Shown here one piece after another: positions 35,097 through 47,109 of a stretch of DNA of 60,000 nt. The DNA lies in contig NC_045149.1 in the NCBI RefSeq assembly GCF_008831285.2, positions 8,770,417 through 8,830,416 of the forward strand, written 5' to 3'. The stretch is from Nymphaea colorata (taxonomy: Eukaryota > Streptophyta > Magnoliopsida > Nymphaeales > Nymphaeaceae). The position numbers and the translations under genes are program-made. The notes beneath the pieces were generated by a model. The model was given only the letters and a program-made list of their open reading frames with translations. It searched no databases and had not been told where the DNA came from. Position 1 is the stretch's first letter. Every line of letters starts with the position of its first letter.

Positions 35097-35966
35097 AGTA
35101 GAGCTCTTGCCCTGTTTGGTGACCATATTTCTTCCCTGTGACAAAGAGGATGGGCGACCATGTTTATCCCAACAACGATCCTCTAGATGACCAATCTTAC
35201 CACAATAGGTGCATTGGAACCTCCCACAACCCCCAGTTCCACGACCTATACCTCTTCCTCTTGTACTATAGGTGGAGCCATGACCACGACCACCCCCCAC
35301 AGCAAGTGCAGAGGCAGGCGTCACACCAGCTGGTTGAGACAGACTAATAGCAAGACGGCTAAGTCTGTTGTACGCATCAGAGAGGTCAGGAATTTCACTT
35401 CCAGTGAGCATCTGATCCTTAGCAGCAGCATATTCAGGAGAGAAACCAGCAAGAAACTTTGCAACCATAGTAGGTTCAAAGTGTGACTTATAACACGATT
35501 TGCACGGAGGACGCAAGAATTTCAAACGTTCATAAGTGGCTTTAACTGTGGCAAAGTATTAAGATAAATCCTGACTTCCCTGTCCGAGATTGTGCAACTC
35601 TTCTTCAACTTGAAGGATTTTACTCACATTCTTATCTTGAGAATATGTCTGTCTAAGAAATTCCCACATCTCCTTCGCAGTAGTATAGTACGTAATAGTA
35701 GAAGCAATTTGAGATTGAACACTATTCATAATCCACGACATTACCATGCTGTCGTCCTCTTCCCAGGTTATGTACTTCCCTGATTTGTTAGTAGGCTCAT
35801 CCTCTTCAATTATGTGTCTCTTTCGATGACCTTTAACTGACAACATAAAGGATCTGGACCACAGTTCATAGTTGTGTCCATCTAATTTAACTGTAGATCC
35901 ATAGGAGAAGGGATTTCCACCTCCTTTGTGATCGTTACCACCCTCGGAATTTCGGCTCTCAGCCAT
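35097..35966 (-). pseudogene. Copia-4 gag
   Basis: Starts MAESRNSEGGNDHKGGGNPF at 35966. Reads STVKLDGHNYELWSRSFMLS, MVMSWIMNSVQSQIAST, a TAA at about 35559, YNRLSRLAISLSQPAG, a glycine/arginine-rich stretch and zinc knuckle CTYCGKIGHLEDRC near 35,190. A TAG near 35095 separates it from protease. Confidence 0.92.
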
Positions 35967-36600
35967 AATAAATCACAGCAAGGATAAGAATACCAAGATA
36001 AACTGTATATAAGCAGCAACTTCACGAGGACAACAGGAATAACACGAAACAAAGGAACATGCACACGTTTCTTTCACATCCCCAAACAGCAAATAAAAGT
36101 AGCCTGCTGAAACCACACCAGAAACGGACAGGGAATAGCACACGGAATAACTTGCTGAAAATAGTGACTTGCTGAAAATAGCCTGCTGAAAAACACACCA
36201 GAAAATAACAACTTGCTGGAAATAGCTTGCTGAAAAAACACGCCAGACAAGAACAGGGAATACAGCCTGTTGAAAAACCTTACAAACAAGGTCTGCCGCT
36301 GCTTCTACTATTCCCAACCTCAACTCTTAAACAGCACGTCCATATCTTTCGTAAAAAAAATCAGCAAAACATGTTCTGCGTCACCAAAAACGTCTGATCA
36401 TACCTTACACCGCAGCCACTAACAGCATAACGTTCCACTCAAATACTCTCAACAGCGTCCATCAACAGCCCATAACCTTGTCCATGCACTCCACTAGAGG
36501 ATCTGATCACGCCTTCCACATAGGCGAGATCAGGTCCTCTTCCACGCAAGAAGAAAAATAGGGGAAACCAGCGATCACGCCAGCAACAACTTGAGATGCT

Positions 36601-36716
36601 CACGTACTAGAAGTCTGAGACGATTGGTTCACGCCAGCAGACTTGAAGGTTCACGCCTCACGTACGAGAAGTCTGAGACGATTGGTTCACGCCAGCAGAC
36701 TTGAAGGTTCACGCCA
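36601..36716. repeat. Two-copy 58-bp tandem repeat in copia-4 leader
   Basis: Units starting CACGTACTAGAAGTCTGAG at 36601 and CACGTACGAGAAGTCTGAG at 36659 differ at one or two bases. They lie in the untranslated leader upstream of gag. Confidence 0.9.
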
Positions 36717-36790
36717 GCAGACTGAATCAATACCGCAAGGAAGGCACGAGAGGATCACGCCAGCAAACTTGAGTCGATCACACCAGCGTA

Positions 36791-36803
36791 GGCTCTGATA
36801 CCA
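36791..36803 (-). other. Primer-binding site of copia-4
   Basis: Minus strand TGGTATCAGAGCC directly after the 5' LTR. Confidence 0.93.
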
Positions 36804-37030
36804 TGTTACGTGATGAAGAAGGGGAGAACGAGAGAGGGAGAGAGAGAGAGAGAGAGACGAAAAAGTTCAAATGATCTCGTGCTCTAATCTCAACTTAAAG
36901 GGAGATTAGGGCACGGCTGAGGCAGTTACAAGAGAAGGACAAATAAAATATTAAAAGGACAGAAAGGAACCCTAACTCTTAAATAGTCAAATAACTACCA
37001 CATTTAAAAACAAACTTTCTAATTTCAACA
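36804..37030 (-). repeat. 5' LTR of copia-4
   Basis: 227 bp, paired with the LTR at 31555, with a longer GA run at about 36833-36857. Confidence 0.96.
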
Positions 37031-37644
37031 ATTACTTTTGTTGTGAATGTGATGAGTCAGTTTAAGCATGCACCCACAGATGTTCACTTAAATGCAGTTG
37101 ATAGGATTTTATGTTACTTAAAAATGACTCCTGGCAAGGGTCTCTTGTACGTTAAGCAAGACTCCCTTGAGATTGAAAGTTATTCAGATGTTGACTGGGT
37201 AGGATGTGTGGATAGCAGGAGATCCACCTCAGGTTACTGTATTTAATTGGAAGGAAATCTCGTAGTGTAGAGAAGTAAGAGACAGGACGTTTGCTCCAGC
37301 TCCAGTGCTGAGGTTGAATATAGGGTTGTAGCCACTAAGCTGTTGTGGCTAAAAGTGCTATTAGCTGACATCAGAATCAAAACTAAGGGTCCAAAGAAGA
37401 TGTATTTTGATAACAAGTCTGCAATCAACTTGGCCAACAATCCAGTGTTACATTATAGAACAACACTTGAAGATTGACCATCACTTCATTCAAGAGAGAA
37501 TTGATGTTAAAGAGCTTATCCTACCCTACATGAAGTTTGAAGATCAAACAACTGATGCACCGACCAAGGCCTTGCCATCTACTTCATTTGAGAGAAATGT
37601 ATTCAAGTTGGGCATGCTTGAGCTGAATGCCCAACTTGAGGGAG
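37031..37644 (+). pseudogene. Copia-5 RNase H, right of copia-4
   Basis: Plus strand: TFVVNVMSQFKHAPTDVHLN, YSDVDWVGCVDSRRSTSGYC, a stop near 37243, SSSSAEVEYRVVAT, MYFDNKSAINLANNP, a slip, LKIDHHFIQERI and NAQLEGVL at the polypurine tract. Same family as copia-6 RNase H. Confidence 0.9.
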
Positions 37645-37877
37645 TGTTGACTGTTTGTATGACTGGGTCCAGTTCTGGACCCGATCTGACCCATTCTAAA
37701 GGGACAATCCATGTCAGGTCCTATTTAAATAACCTGTGTAACCCTAATTTGAAGTTGAATGAGAATTAAGAGAGAGAGGGACCGGCAACTGGTGAGCGCC
37801 GAAACCATCTCCTAATATTGTGGTTTTTTCCTCGTGTTGAGGGTTTCCATGTTACCTTTTGTGTTCCCTGTTCAACA
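37645..37877 (+). repeat. 3' LTR of copia-5
   Basis: Starts TGTTGACTG right after polypurine tract CAACTTGAGGGAG and ends GTTCAACA (233 bp). Shares ACCGGCA(A/G)CT(G/A)GTGAGC and GTGGTTTTTTCC with the solo LTR at 41759. Confidence 0.85.
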
Positions 37878-38395
37878 CTATAAATTTAAGGTTTGATTGG
37901 TTAGACTTTATTAAGTTCACACTTTCAAACTTTCTGTGTATTATCATGCTATAAAATGTACAATGTGTCTGCATTTTCATGAATTTCAATTGTTTTGTCA
38001 TCATAAGTTAGGTGTCTTCATAGAGAAATATTGTTGTCTTGTAAATTTGAAAATTAATATTGCATTTTATTGGTATACCTTTTTTTGGTTGTTTCAAGAT
38101 GACACACTTGGTCTAGTATAATTTCACATAGACTCTAGCCTCAACTGACGGCCTAAGCTGCACCTAGCAATTTTGACAATGCAGGTAATGACAAATTTCA
38201 TATAGGTAATAGGGTTATATTATTTTGCTCTTCTAATGCCCATTGGCACTAGGAAATCCATCAGAGTGAAAACATATGCTACACATGAATCCAGCAATAA
38301 TATGAATAAAGGCCTATCATAGGTTGTAGCACTCAAAGTTTAACAGTTCTGGTGACATACAAAAAGCACTTTCCATGAAAGAAATACATGCATAC
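37878..38395. other. Intron next to SGR6 exon 17, nothing recognised
   Basis: AT-rich sequence with no exon, repeat boundary or RNA gene that I can support. Confidence 0.6.
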
Positions 38396-38477
38396 CTAAT
38401 AGATCAATTGCAGTAATAACAGCAATCTTTGCATCAGGGTGTCGAACATGCAGAAGGCGTGAAAGCATGTTTGTCCC
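38396..38477 (-). CDS. SGR6: SGR6 window exon 17
   Basis: 82 bp ending in phase 1. Acceptor TTCTAG, donor GTATGC. Encodes [20 protein letters not shown]. The 13.6-kb intron downstream holds copia-3, -4 and -5. Confidence 0.92.
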
Positions 38478-40323
38478 CTAGAATGAATGAAAACCACAAA
38501 GTAAACAAACTACAAGAAAGCATGTATAAATAACAACAAAAAAAAAACACACACCAAAATGAAATAATGACATAGACGGAAAAGATCTATATAAATGCAA
38601 GTTAAACATACAAAATAACTTGAAATTAATCACAAGGCACTCCTCTAAGCAGGAACAAAGGCAAGGGCAAAAAAACAAGTGCAACAAGGATGATGAAGAC
38701 ATGAAGTAACACAGTACGAATACAAGTAAAGGGGACACTGTATTTAAATAACAATCTTTTCTTTCCATTCCAATTCATTCAACCACCCCTGAAAATGCTT
38801 TATTAAAATGGAACATTTGTTCGGCAAGTGAATCATGCTTGACCGCTTGTTTATCTATGCTTCTCTACTCCAAGCTTTATGCTTGATTGATATCGATCCA
38901 CAGAGTGAAAACATTGTATCAAAGCAAAGTTCATGAAAGAGCAGAGGAATGGAACAGCATCCACCATTACCTGATTAAAGTAAACACTCTGATAGCAAGC
39001 AAGGACTAATCAAACAATACAATATATGGCATAAATGCTTCTTGTCAAACAAAAGTTGAGAAGAGAGGAAAAAGAACAGGGTAACTGAAGTGACGAAATC
39101 GAAAGGAAGTACTAGGGATACTTGGGGTCCAAAATGTAAAACATTGTGTTAATAAACACATAATGCCTGCAGTTTTAATACGCAACTCTAGGTAAAAATT
39201 TCATCTTCTGATGGTCTGTTCAAGTCAAAGTATGCCATAAAGATCCCACGGTGTTCATGATGACTGTTGTGGATCCTACTCTTCTACAGATCTTATGGCC
39301 AAAAGCAAAGGAAAAAGTTGCAAGGCACAAAAGTGTTAGATTTTGTAATGTCCACCAGAATCGCCAATCATGAAGTATGAAGAGGAAGAACAAAAAGGTG
39401 TTGAACAATCATGCTTTTCCCTTGGTCAGCAGCATGACCTAATTCTATTCATTACGTACTCTAATCTAAATATCATATATGAAAGTACCTCAACTATATA
39501 TGTCAAAAATTATATTAAACTATACAATACATAATTGACTTTGGCAGTACCAGCAGCCGTAGACCTGGACTCTATTTCAGTGTTTGATCTAGCAACAACC
39601 CTATGATTCCTATTACCCTAAGATTCTAAGTTTCCCCCAAACGCTTAATAGTCAAAAAGTACAAGGTGGGCCTAGAAGGTGCCCCTCCTAATAGGCCTAT
39701 ATGAAATATAGGCAGGCATCTAGGTGATGTCCAAACAGACCAAAAACAGTATGTGAAAGGGAAAAAAAAGCGCAAGAGGGGGAAGGAGAGGAAAAACAAG
39801 ATGAAAGAGGGACAAGATATAAGAAAAAGAATGAAAGAAGGTAAATGTAGCAGGAGAAGAAGATGGGCAATTGCATACTAAAACAGATGCATCACAAAGT
39901 CCTTGAAGCTTAGAAGGACAACTGCTAATCTCTTAAAAAGGAAACTCAGAGGGCAATACTCCAAAGCTTGAAACAAATTAATAAATAATAAATAGTAGTA
40001 CTTGACAAAACAGAAGTTTAGTTCATTAAATATCAAGAAAGCCTCTTTATTTTTGAAGTGTCCACATCTCGTGGAGTGCCACCGCATATTACATTGGTGC
40101 CCAGCTGATGCAGTGATCAGAGGTCCTTGCTCTAATTCCCACAGAAGGCATGAACAGAATGAAAATAGAAAGCAAATTTAGCAAAAGAAAATAAAGAAAG
40201 TAGGGAACAAGACTAGAGTAACAATAAAAGAAAGCAATTAGGGTTTTCTTTATCAACTTCACTAACATCAAAATACACAAACATGCCCTTTAAATAGGGC
40301 TGCTGCCAAAACAAATGGATCTC

Positions 40324-40371
<48 letters not shown>

Positions 40372-40730
40372 AAGCTCATGACAAAAAGGTCCAAATCTAA
40401 ATGGATCCAATCCATTTGCATCTGAAAAGCTCTGTGTCACTAACATTTCCAACCATGTGATAATATAGAATTTGAAAAGGACATGCTCAAAGAGAGGATA
40501 GACATTCTAGGCCTATAAGAGCATCAAAGTCAGTCTATTTACGTATGCATAAAGAATGCTCTGTTTTCAGGTTTAGAAAGTAGTGTGTAACAAACATTGT
40601 GGTGACGATTTACAAATTAAAGAAAATAATTCAAGAAAACAAAAGTATAACTTCAGATGATTACAACATCTCTTGGCACAGATCAATGAAAACAACCTCA
40701 GTAACCAAGATCTCAGTAGCCCAATCCTAC
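38478..40730. other. Intron between SGR6 exons 16 and 17; repeat D copy 3
   Basis: Mostly unique AT-rich sequence. Repeat D copy 3 lies at about 40100-40450 (GCAGTGATCAGAGG...CATGCCCTTTAAATAGGGCT) and contains a (TA)n microsatellite at 40326-40360. Confidence 0.6.
40326..40360. repeat. (TA)n microsatellite
   Basis: Uninterrupted TA dinucleotides over about 35 bases inside repeat D copy 3. Confidence 0.95.
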
Positions 40731-40866
40731 CACTAGTGCATCAATTCGTGCTTCTATAACTGTAGATGGAGCATATCTTGCAGCATATCCATACATTAAT
40801 GCCAGAGAAGCATGTATATCATCTGTATTTTCAGCCTTAGTTCTATCAGAAAAGAATGAAAGGAAC
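40731..40866 (-). CDS. SGR6: SGR6 window exon 16
   Basis: 136 bp. Acceptor TTGCAG, donor GTAGGA. Encodes [20 protein letters not shown] and [20 protein letters not shown], the segment that fixed the gene's identity. Confidence 0.94.
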
Positions 40867-41175
40867 CTGCAAAAGAAGAGCTGTACATTACAAATTATAA
40901 ACAAATGAGTAAACACAAGCAGAACTAAATTCCAAGATTACTAACACATACATTTCTCAAATTATTAAAAATCACCCATAAGTAAGAATTTCAATTACAC
41001 CACAGGACATGCATTTTGACAAAGAGCATGAACTACGGTAAGGCAGAAACTATCCATAAGAATGCAGTTCAAAATAATCTGAAGCAAGGAAAGAGCTGTA
41101 CTTGTGTCCCAAACTTATTTATGTTGTTCTGAAGACATGCATACACTGTAAAGAAAAAAAAACATAAACACAAAC

Positions 41176-41255
41176 CTTTGAAGCCTGCTGCTCCCAACAT
41201 TATCAAGAATGGTTTTAAGCTTCTCCAGGACAGTATCTAAATGTGAAGCAGCGAC
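41176..41255 (-). CDS. SGR6: SGR6 window exon 15
   Basis: 80 bp ending in phase 2. Acceptor TGTAG, donor GTTTGT. Encodes VAASHLDTVLEKLKTILDNV. Confidence 0.92.
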
Positions 41256-41328
41256 CTACATACATGAATATTCTGGTCAGCAGCAGAAGCAACATCTGAA
41301 CAAGTAAAAGTTAGATTTTTGTTCCTAC

Positions 41329-41458
41329 CAGTCCCATGCCCTTAGCCAGACCAAGCCTATTTGTTGCTACTGAAACATTTGCATGGGTATACATCCAATC
41401 AATCTTTCCCCGGACATAAAATTTGTCTTCCACTTTCTGAAGAAGCATCCCAAGACAT
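41329..41458 (-). CDS. SGR6: SGR6 window exon 14
   Basis: 130 bp. Acceptor CTGTAG, donor GTAGGA. Encodes [20 protein letters not shown] and [13 protein letters not shown], close to the Arabidopsis protein. The 6.5-kb intron upstream holds copia-6 and a solo LTR. Confidence 0.93.
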
Positions 41459-41758
41459 CTACAGCAACATGAAGAAAGCAATAATTGAAAAGGGAAAAAA
41501 GGATTTTCATGTAATAAAATCAGCATCAAAATATAACATTAAAATAATGGCTCGTAAAAGCAACGTATCTGAATTTTGTGTTCAATAAAATTTATCACAG
41601 CATGCAAGACCCCCACAGAAAATAAAATCTAAATTCAATTAATTAACATGTACAATCTCAAATGAAGTACTCATGCACGTTAAAGATGCAATATGGGCAC
41701 ATTACTCATGTAAAAGAAAGGTTCTTTCGTCCAATGATCAAATTTCATTCTCACCTAT

Positions 41759-41990
41759 TGTTGACATGCTATGTATGTTTGATTTCAGCTCTAGACCCTA
41801 TCCGACCTGCAGTCCTGTTGTATCATATTTAAGTAACATGTAACCCTAATTTTTCAGTTAATGAAAATTAAGAAAGAGAGTGACCGGCAGCTAGTGAGCC
41901 TCGAAATTATCTCCAACATCGTGGTTTTTTCCTTGTGTCGAGGGTTTTCCACATTACATTTGTGTTCTTTGTGTATTTTAACGTTGAACA
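41759..41990 (+). repeat. Solo copia LTR, 232 bp, TSD CCTAT
   Basis: Starts TGTTGACATG and ends GTTGAACA. The 5-bp repeat CCTAT flanks it exactly (41754-41758, 41991-41995), with no internal region: the product of LTR-LTR recombination after insertion. It is a relative of the copia-5 LTR. Confidence 0.94.
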
Positions 41991-43919
41991 CCTATAAATA
42001 GTTTTACGTGTATTAACATCATGAGGCATTTTTTACCTTTTTGGCGCCCCTGTATATAAGACTCATATCTGAGGAACAATAGAACATGATTATCATTGAG
42101 AAGAAAGAGCCTTGCTCCTCTACAAACCATTGATATTTCTTGGTCCACTCTATACCTCTATTAATTGCAAAGTACATCAAGCAAGTTCTCTCCAGCCACT
42201 AAACTACGTCACAATGACTCAATTAGCAGTTGCACCTGCATCGACACGACATAGGTGCAGGTGCAAATGTGGCTTGGACATAGCAATAGACGTGGTCAAC
42301 GGGCGTTGGGTGCGGTCAGCAGCAATGGACCAACTTTGACCTTTTTTTGACACACAGCAGGACCGCATCAACAGTGAGGACGAGACCATGCCAATTGCCA
42401 TGTCGAGGACAAGACTTGTCCTCTTTTTACATTTTTTTTTTAGATGTGATCACCCTAAAGGGAAGGGTTTGACTGAAAAAACCCTTTACAATGCAATCTG
42501 CCCCCTTTGTCAACAATCGTCTCTGGTTCTCTGGCGAACATCTTCAGTGTCACCCTCCAATGACCATCTTCGGTGACTCGACCTTCCTTCCAGCAACTGG
42601 TGATACAGTAGAGGAAGAGTGGAGGAAGAAAAGGAAGTGAGAGGAGAAGGAAAAAGGAGGAGGAGGAGGGAGGAAGAAGTAGAGGACGAAATATACCAGA
42701 TAATACAGTTAATGTTTTTTCAGCCATGGTTTTTAAATTTTCTGCCATTCGGCAACATTTGGCAGCCAGCGGATTTCAATTCTCCTATATGTGTATACAT
42801 GCATTGTATGCATACATATATAGACAAGCATTGCACATGCAACTATCCACACCCACACCAATGTGACATAGCAGGTAAACTGTTTTTTGCATTTTCTCAT
42901 GTGGTGGGAACCTGTGGTCTAACACCAACTGCCACCTCTACATTTGCAACTGGACATCGTGTTGCTGCTGAGTAAAGAGAAAGAATCTGTCAACTCAGGA
43001 GAGGGATGAATGCATTAAAGAGAGAGCATTTAGGTTGTTCCATATTTTTTCAACAATGGAACTTAAAAGTTATTGTTTTTATCAGGTCTGATCCAGGCCT
43101 GATCCAAAATGTACCAACTTGCCCAGGAGGACCTGTGTCAGAAAAACGACATACTGATACAAGTAGGCCTCGGCAAGTCTCATACCCCTGCTACTTAGGT
43201 AAAGAAAGATCTAAATATATTGAAGCACTGATTATATAACAGATCTCAACTTATGCTCTATTTTTGTGCCTTTAGTAGGTTTATTATTTCCAGCAGATGC
43301 AATGGCTTCTTTATTTCTCCATGCTCGAAGAAACAAGTTGCCTAGATGTGTTGGAATCCAATCTCATCAATTCATCTCAATCTTTGGATCACAGTACAGA
43401 TTTTCCATTTCACTTTATGGTTACCCTTTGATCTTCTGAGCAGAAATTAGTAGCATCTTATCAAACTGAGTGTTTGGTTACCAAATGTGGTCTAGTTGAT
43501 CTTGCTTCCTACCTAAATTTACTAGGTTCGTCCTTATTCATAGAAATTCTGTACTTTGTTTTGTGGGGGAAGGAGGGGATTTTGGGGTGGCAAATCTTCC
43601 TACTCCATAAATACCAATTACTAAGCTTTCCAGAATAAATAAAGCTAGTGATTTGGAAAAAAATAGTCTCCTCATTACATTAGCTAAAGCTTGTCTGTCC
43701 CTGTTCATTCCTGTCTCAACAAAATGGACTTTATCTAGGCTGACAATGGTTCAACTATTATTAGACACTCACTCTCCTTTAGTACTTGACCTCAACCCTT
43801 GAAGCACACTAATGCCTGCAATAATGATGGGGGCATGAGGAAAAAGATCTTCAGTTTATACTAGTGCAAAAGCTGGTGTTCTAAAACTGTTGCAGTTACA
43901 ACAGAACAGTCATTGGGAA
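41991..43919. other. Intron, no gene recognised
   Basis: Contains a purine-rich patch (about 42600-42690, GGAGGA words) and words of the CATAGGTGC/GTGACATAG miniature family near 42256 and 42870 without provable ends. Small open frames have no recognised match. Confidence 0.5.
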
Positions 43920-44918
43920 ACAAGCTCTTCTATCTTTATATTAGGATTTGAAACATTATATGCACCTGTTCAGATCTTTCGATTTAATAATGCTCATGAG
44001 TGTGTCTCCCATTCTGTTGAAACCTTCTTTCGAAAAAAGGAAATTTCCCATGAGACATCCTATAGTTACACCCACCTCAAAATGGGGTTGCTGAGCGAAA
44101 GAACAGCCACTTGCTTGATGTCGCTTGAGCCATGTTATTTTAGCGACATATGCCCAAGAAATATTAGGGTGATGCTGTACTCACCAGTGCTTATCTTATC
44201 AACTATATGTCTATCGATGTGTTAAATGGGCAGACTCCTTACTCTATGTTAATGGTGGGCTGGAATCCCTTCCCCATTGTGTATTTGGCTCATTGGCTGT
44301 GTTTGGTTCATTCATAATCACAGTCTACATATCAAAAAATTGGATACTCGGGCCATTAAAGGTGTATTATTGGGTTACTCTCTTACACAAAAAGGGTATA
44401 AGTGGATGGATCCCTCTACAGAATGTTTTTATGTGACCAAGGATGTGACATTCTTAGAGCATATTTTCCACTTCCGACAAAATGCACTTCATGGGAAGAT
44501 TTCAAAAAGAAAGGAAGAAGAGTATTCTCAAATGCAAAAAATTCAGTTTATTGACTTCCTGGACGATAAGAGTGCACAGTATACAGAAGCTGATGTGACC
44601 AAGCAGAATGGGAGTGAGAATGAACCACAAAGTACTACAGGGCAGACTGAAGGGCAACATGATCATTTATTTAGATAAGTTTACTCCAGGAGGCACCCTA
44701 TTGAAGATGAAAAGAATGAAGACACTAATTCCAATCCTAAGATATCCCCAGATGAGCCAAGTCCAGTGCATGAAGAACATGATGAAGATGTCAAAAGTGA
44801 CTTGAATGCTGAAGAACTTCCTATTGCCATGAGAAAAGAGACTAGGTCATGTACTATGCACCTTATTAGTAACTTTGTGTCTTATTCGAAGCTTAGTAGA
44901 GATTACAACTGTTTCATT

Positions 44919-45007
44919 AACTATGTCACATGTGTGCAAGGTGCGGGTGCCGGTGGGGGATGCCGCAAGTTCCAAAAAAAATTGGGTGCGGGTGCGGCGA
45001 GAGCATA

Positions 45008-45047
<40 letters not shown>

Positions 45048-45332
45048 ATTTGTTATATAAGTAATTTTATTTGTCTATATTTTTAAGCTTTTTTTATCAA
45101 GGTTACTTTAATATAAAATTCAAAGTTTTATCAAATAAAATAAGGGGGGAGAGAGAGGAGGGAAAAAAAGAAGAGGAAAAGATAGGAGAAGGAAAAAAAT
45201 GAAAAAAAAAACAACAGAAAAAAAGAACGGGTGCTGTCAGCAGCACTCGATTCGGTTTGACCAAGTCGGGCTGCACCCGCACCTGCATCGGTGCGAGTGC
45301 GCCACTATAGTTGGCGCACCCGTGTGACTTAG
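44919..45332. mobile_element. hAT miniature element inside copia-6 pol
   Basis: Right end GCGCACCCGTGTGACTTAG is the complement of CTAAGTCACACGGGTGCGC; left end CTATGTCACATGTGTGCAAGGTGCGGGTG is its imperfect partner. The flanks GTTTCATT (44911-44918) and GCTTCATA (45333-45340) are a decayed 8-bp duplication: both encode the CFI of pol, and pol resumes SSLSTSTIPRAVVEA after the element. Contains (AT)n at about 45015-45044. Confidence 0.78.
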
Positions 45333-45591
45333 GCTTCATATCCTCTCTTTCTACTTCTACTATTCCTAGGGCTGTTGTTGAGGCGTAGGTGGATCCAAAA
45401 TGGATTCTTGCCATGCAAGAAGAAATGAGAGCCCTTGACAAGGATAGAATGTGGGGTTGTGGATATTATTGAGGATGTTCATCTTGTGGGATCAAAATGG
45501 GTTTATACAATCAAGTAGAAACTTGATGGATTTGTCGAGACATACAAAGCTCAACTGATAGCAAAAGGCTTCAGTCAGAAGTATGGCATAG

Positions 45592-46857
45592 ATGAAGATT
45601 GTCCAAGTGATTCTTGCTCCAGTAGTTTCAAAGAAGTGGCAGATGTATCAACTTGATATGAAGAATGTTTTCCTTAACGGTGATTTGAAAGAAAAAATTT
45701 ATATGAGTATGCCCCCAAGTTATGAGAGAACAGAAAAGTGTTGCAGATTAAAGAACGTTTTGTATGGTCTTCTCCTCGGGCATTGAGTGCCTCAGATTTA
45801 TGATGAAGAAATATGTATATCATCAAGGTAAGGAGACCACACACTCTTTGTGAAACAGAGGGAGGACAAGGTTGCTCTTCTCTAAGTTCATGTGGATGAC
45901 ATAATAGTTACAGAAGATGATGAAGAAGAGGACACAAGGTTGAAAAAGATGTTAGCTTCAGAGTTTGATCTCAAGGACCTTGGAAAGTTAAGATATTTTT
46001 TTGGTCTATAAATGGCTAGGTCAAGCACTGGCCTCGTCCTAAATAAAAGGAAATACACTCTTGCCTGCTAAAAGAGACTAGCAAACTTGGCTACAAACCA
46101 TCTCCTACTCCAATGGATGTCAGTAGTAAGATCAATATCAAGCATGGGAAGCTGCTTGATGATGAAGCTAAAGGGAAATATCAACGCCTATGAGAAGTTA
46201 ATTTATCTCATACTCACTAGACCCAACATCACTTTTGTTGTGAATGTGATAAGTGAATCCATGCATGCTCCTCCTGATGCTCATTGGAAGAGTGTTGAGA
46301 GGATCTTGTGTTATCTGAAGAAGAATCATCGTAAGGACCTTCTATACGTGAGACAAGAACAACTTAACATTGAGGGATACATTGATGTTGATTGGGTAGG
46401 CTGCATTGATGCGAGGAGGTCTACCACTGGTTACTGTGTTTATTTGGGAGGCAACTTGGTTGTATGGAGAAATAAAAGGCAAGATGTTTGTTCCTGCTCG
46501 AGTGTCGAGGCTGAGTACTATGTTGTTGTTATGGGAGTTTCTGAATTATTGTGGCTAAAAGTATTGATGGCTGATATCAAGATTAAAATTGATGGACCTA
46601 TGAAGATGTACTGCAATAATAAATCTGCAATAAACCTTGCATTGCAAACAACTCTATGTTACATGATAGGACCAAGCATGTGGAAATTGATCGACATTTC
46701 ATCCGTGAGAGAATTGACTCCAACGAGCTCATCCTACCATACATGAAGTCTGATGATCAAGTTGCACGTGTTGACAAAATCTTTGTCTTCTACTCAGTTT
46801 GAGAAGAATATAAGCAAGTTGGGCATGTTTGATCTGTATGCCCAACTGAAGGGGGAG
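45592..46857 (+). pseudogene. Copia-6 reverse transcriptase and RNase H
   Basis: RT pieces QLDMKNVFLNGDLKEKIYMS and LYGL; the catalytic region reads HVDDIIVT near 45893, with H for the usual Y. RNase H: FVVNVISESMHAPPDAHWKS, YIDVDWVGCIDARRSTTGYC, SSVEAEYYVVV, MYCNNKSAINLA, then a slip and HIEIDRHF-like text. Not functional. Confidence 0.88.
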
Positions 46858-47109
46858 CGTTAAGAGCATGTATCTGGATGGGTTGTGGGTCTAGACCTGG
46901 CCTGTCCTCTTAAGTGGCTAGTCATTGTCGTGCCCTTAAGAGAGTGTTTAAACTTTAACCCTAATTTTGAGTTTAATGAAAAATTTCAGGGAGAGGCTGC
47001 TAGTGGGCACCTTTCTTATTCCTCACCTATGGTTTTTTCCTTTTTTTTTGTGTGGTTTTCCACATTAAATCTGTGTCTTCCTTTCTTCTTCATTCTGTAT
47101 AGTTCTACA
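46858..47109 (+). repeat. 3' LTR of copia-6
   Basis: Begins CGTTAAGAGC (TG mutated to CG) right after polypurine GAAGGGGGAG and ends GTTCTACA. Contains CTAGTGGGCAC and ATGGTTTTTTCC shared with the LTR at 52032. Confidence 0.82.

Larger units (their letters stand above)
31555..37030 (-). mobile_element. Copia-4: complete 5.5-kb Ty1/copia element, TSD ATTAC
   Basis: LTRs at 31555-31775 (221 bp) and 36804-37030 (227 bp) differ by a GA-repeat length change of 6 bp and about 4 substitutions by eye. Target duplication ATTAC at 31550-31554 and 37031-37035. Minus-strand order: primer site, leader, gag, protease, integrase, RT, RNase H, polypurine tract. RT to RNase H is one uninterrupted 426-codon frame; stops and slips occur elsewhere. 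It is inserted antisense into copia-5. Confidence 0.97.
43920..47109 (+). mobile_element. Copia-6: decayed Ty1/copia (integrase to 3' LTR)
   Basis: Plus strand: integrase core piece RFNNAHECVSHSVETFFRKK, IKGVLLGYSLTQKGYK, linker to DYNCFI (cut by a hAT element), RT pieces QLDMKNVFLNGDLKEKIYMS, RNase H, polypurine tract and LTR 46858-47109. Gag, protease and 5' LTR are not recognisable. Many stops and slips. Confidence 0.88.

Noticed and set aside
42229-42871. Possible miniature element between GACATAGGTGCAGGTGC and ACCAATGTGACATAG
   Set aside because: The ends are not a convincing inverted repeat and no 8-bp duplication was found.
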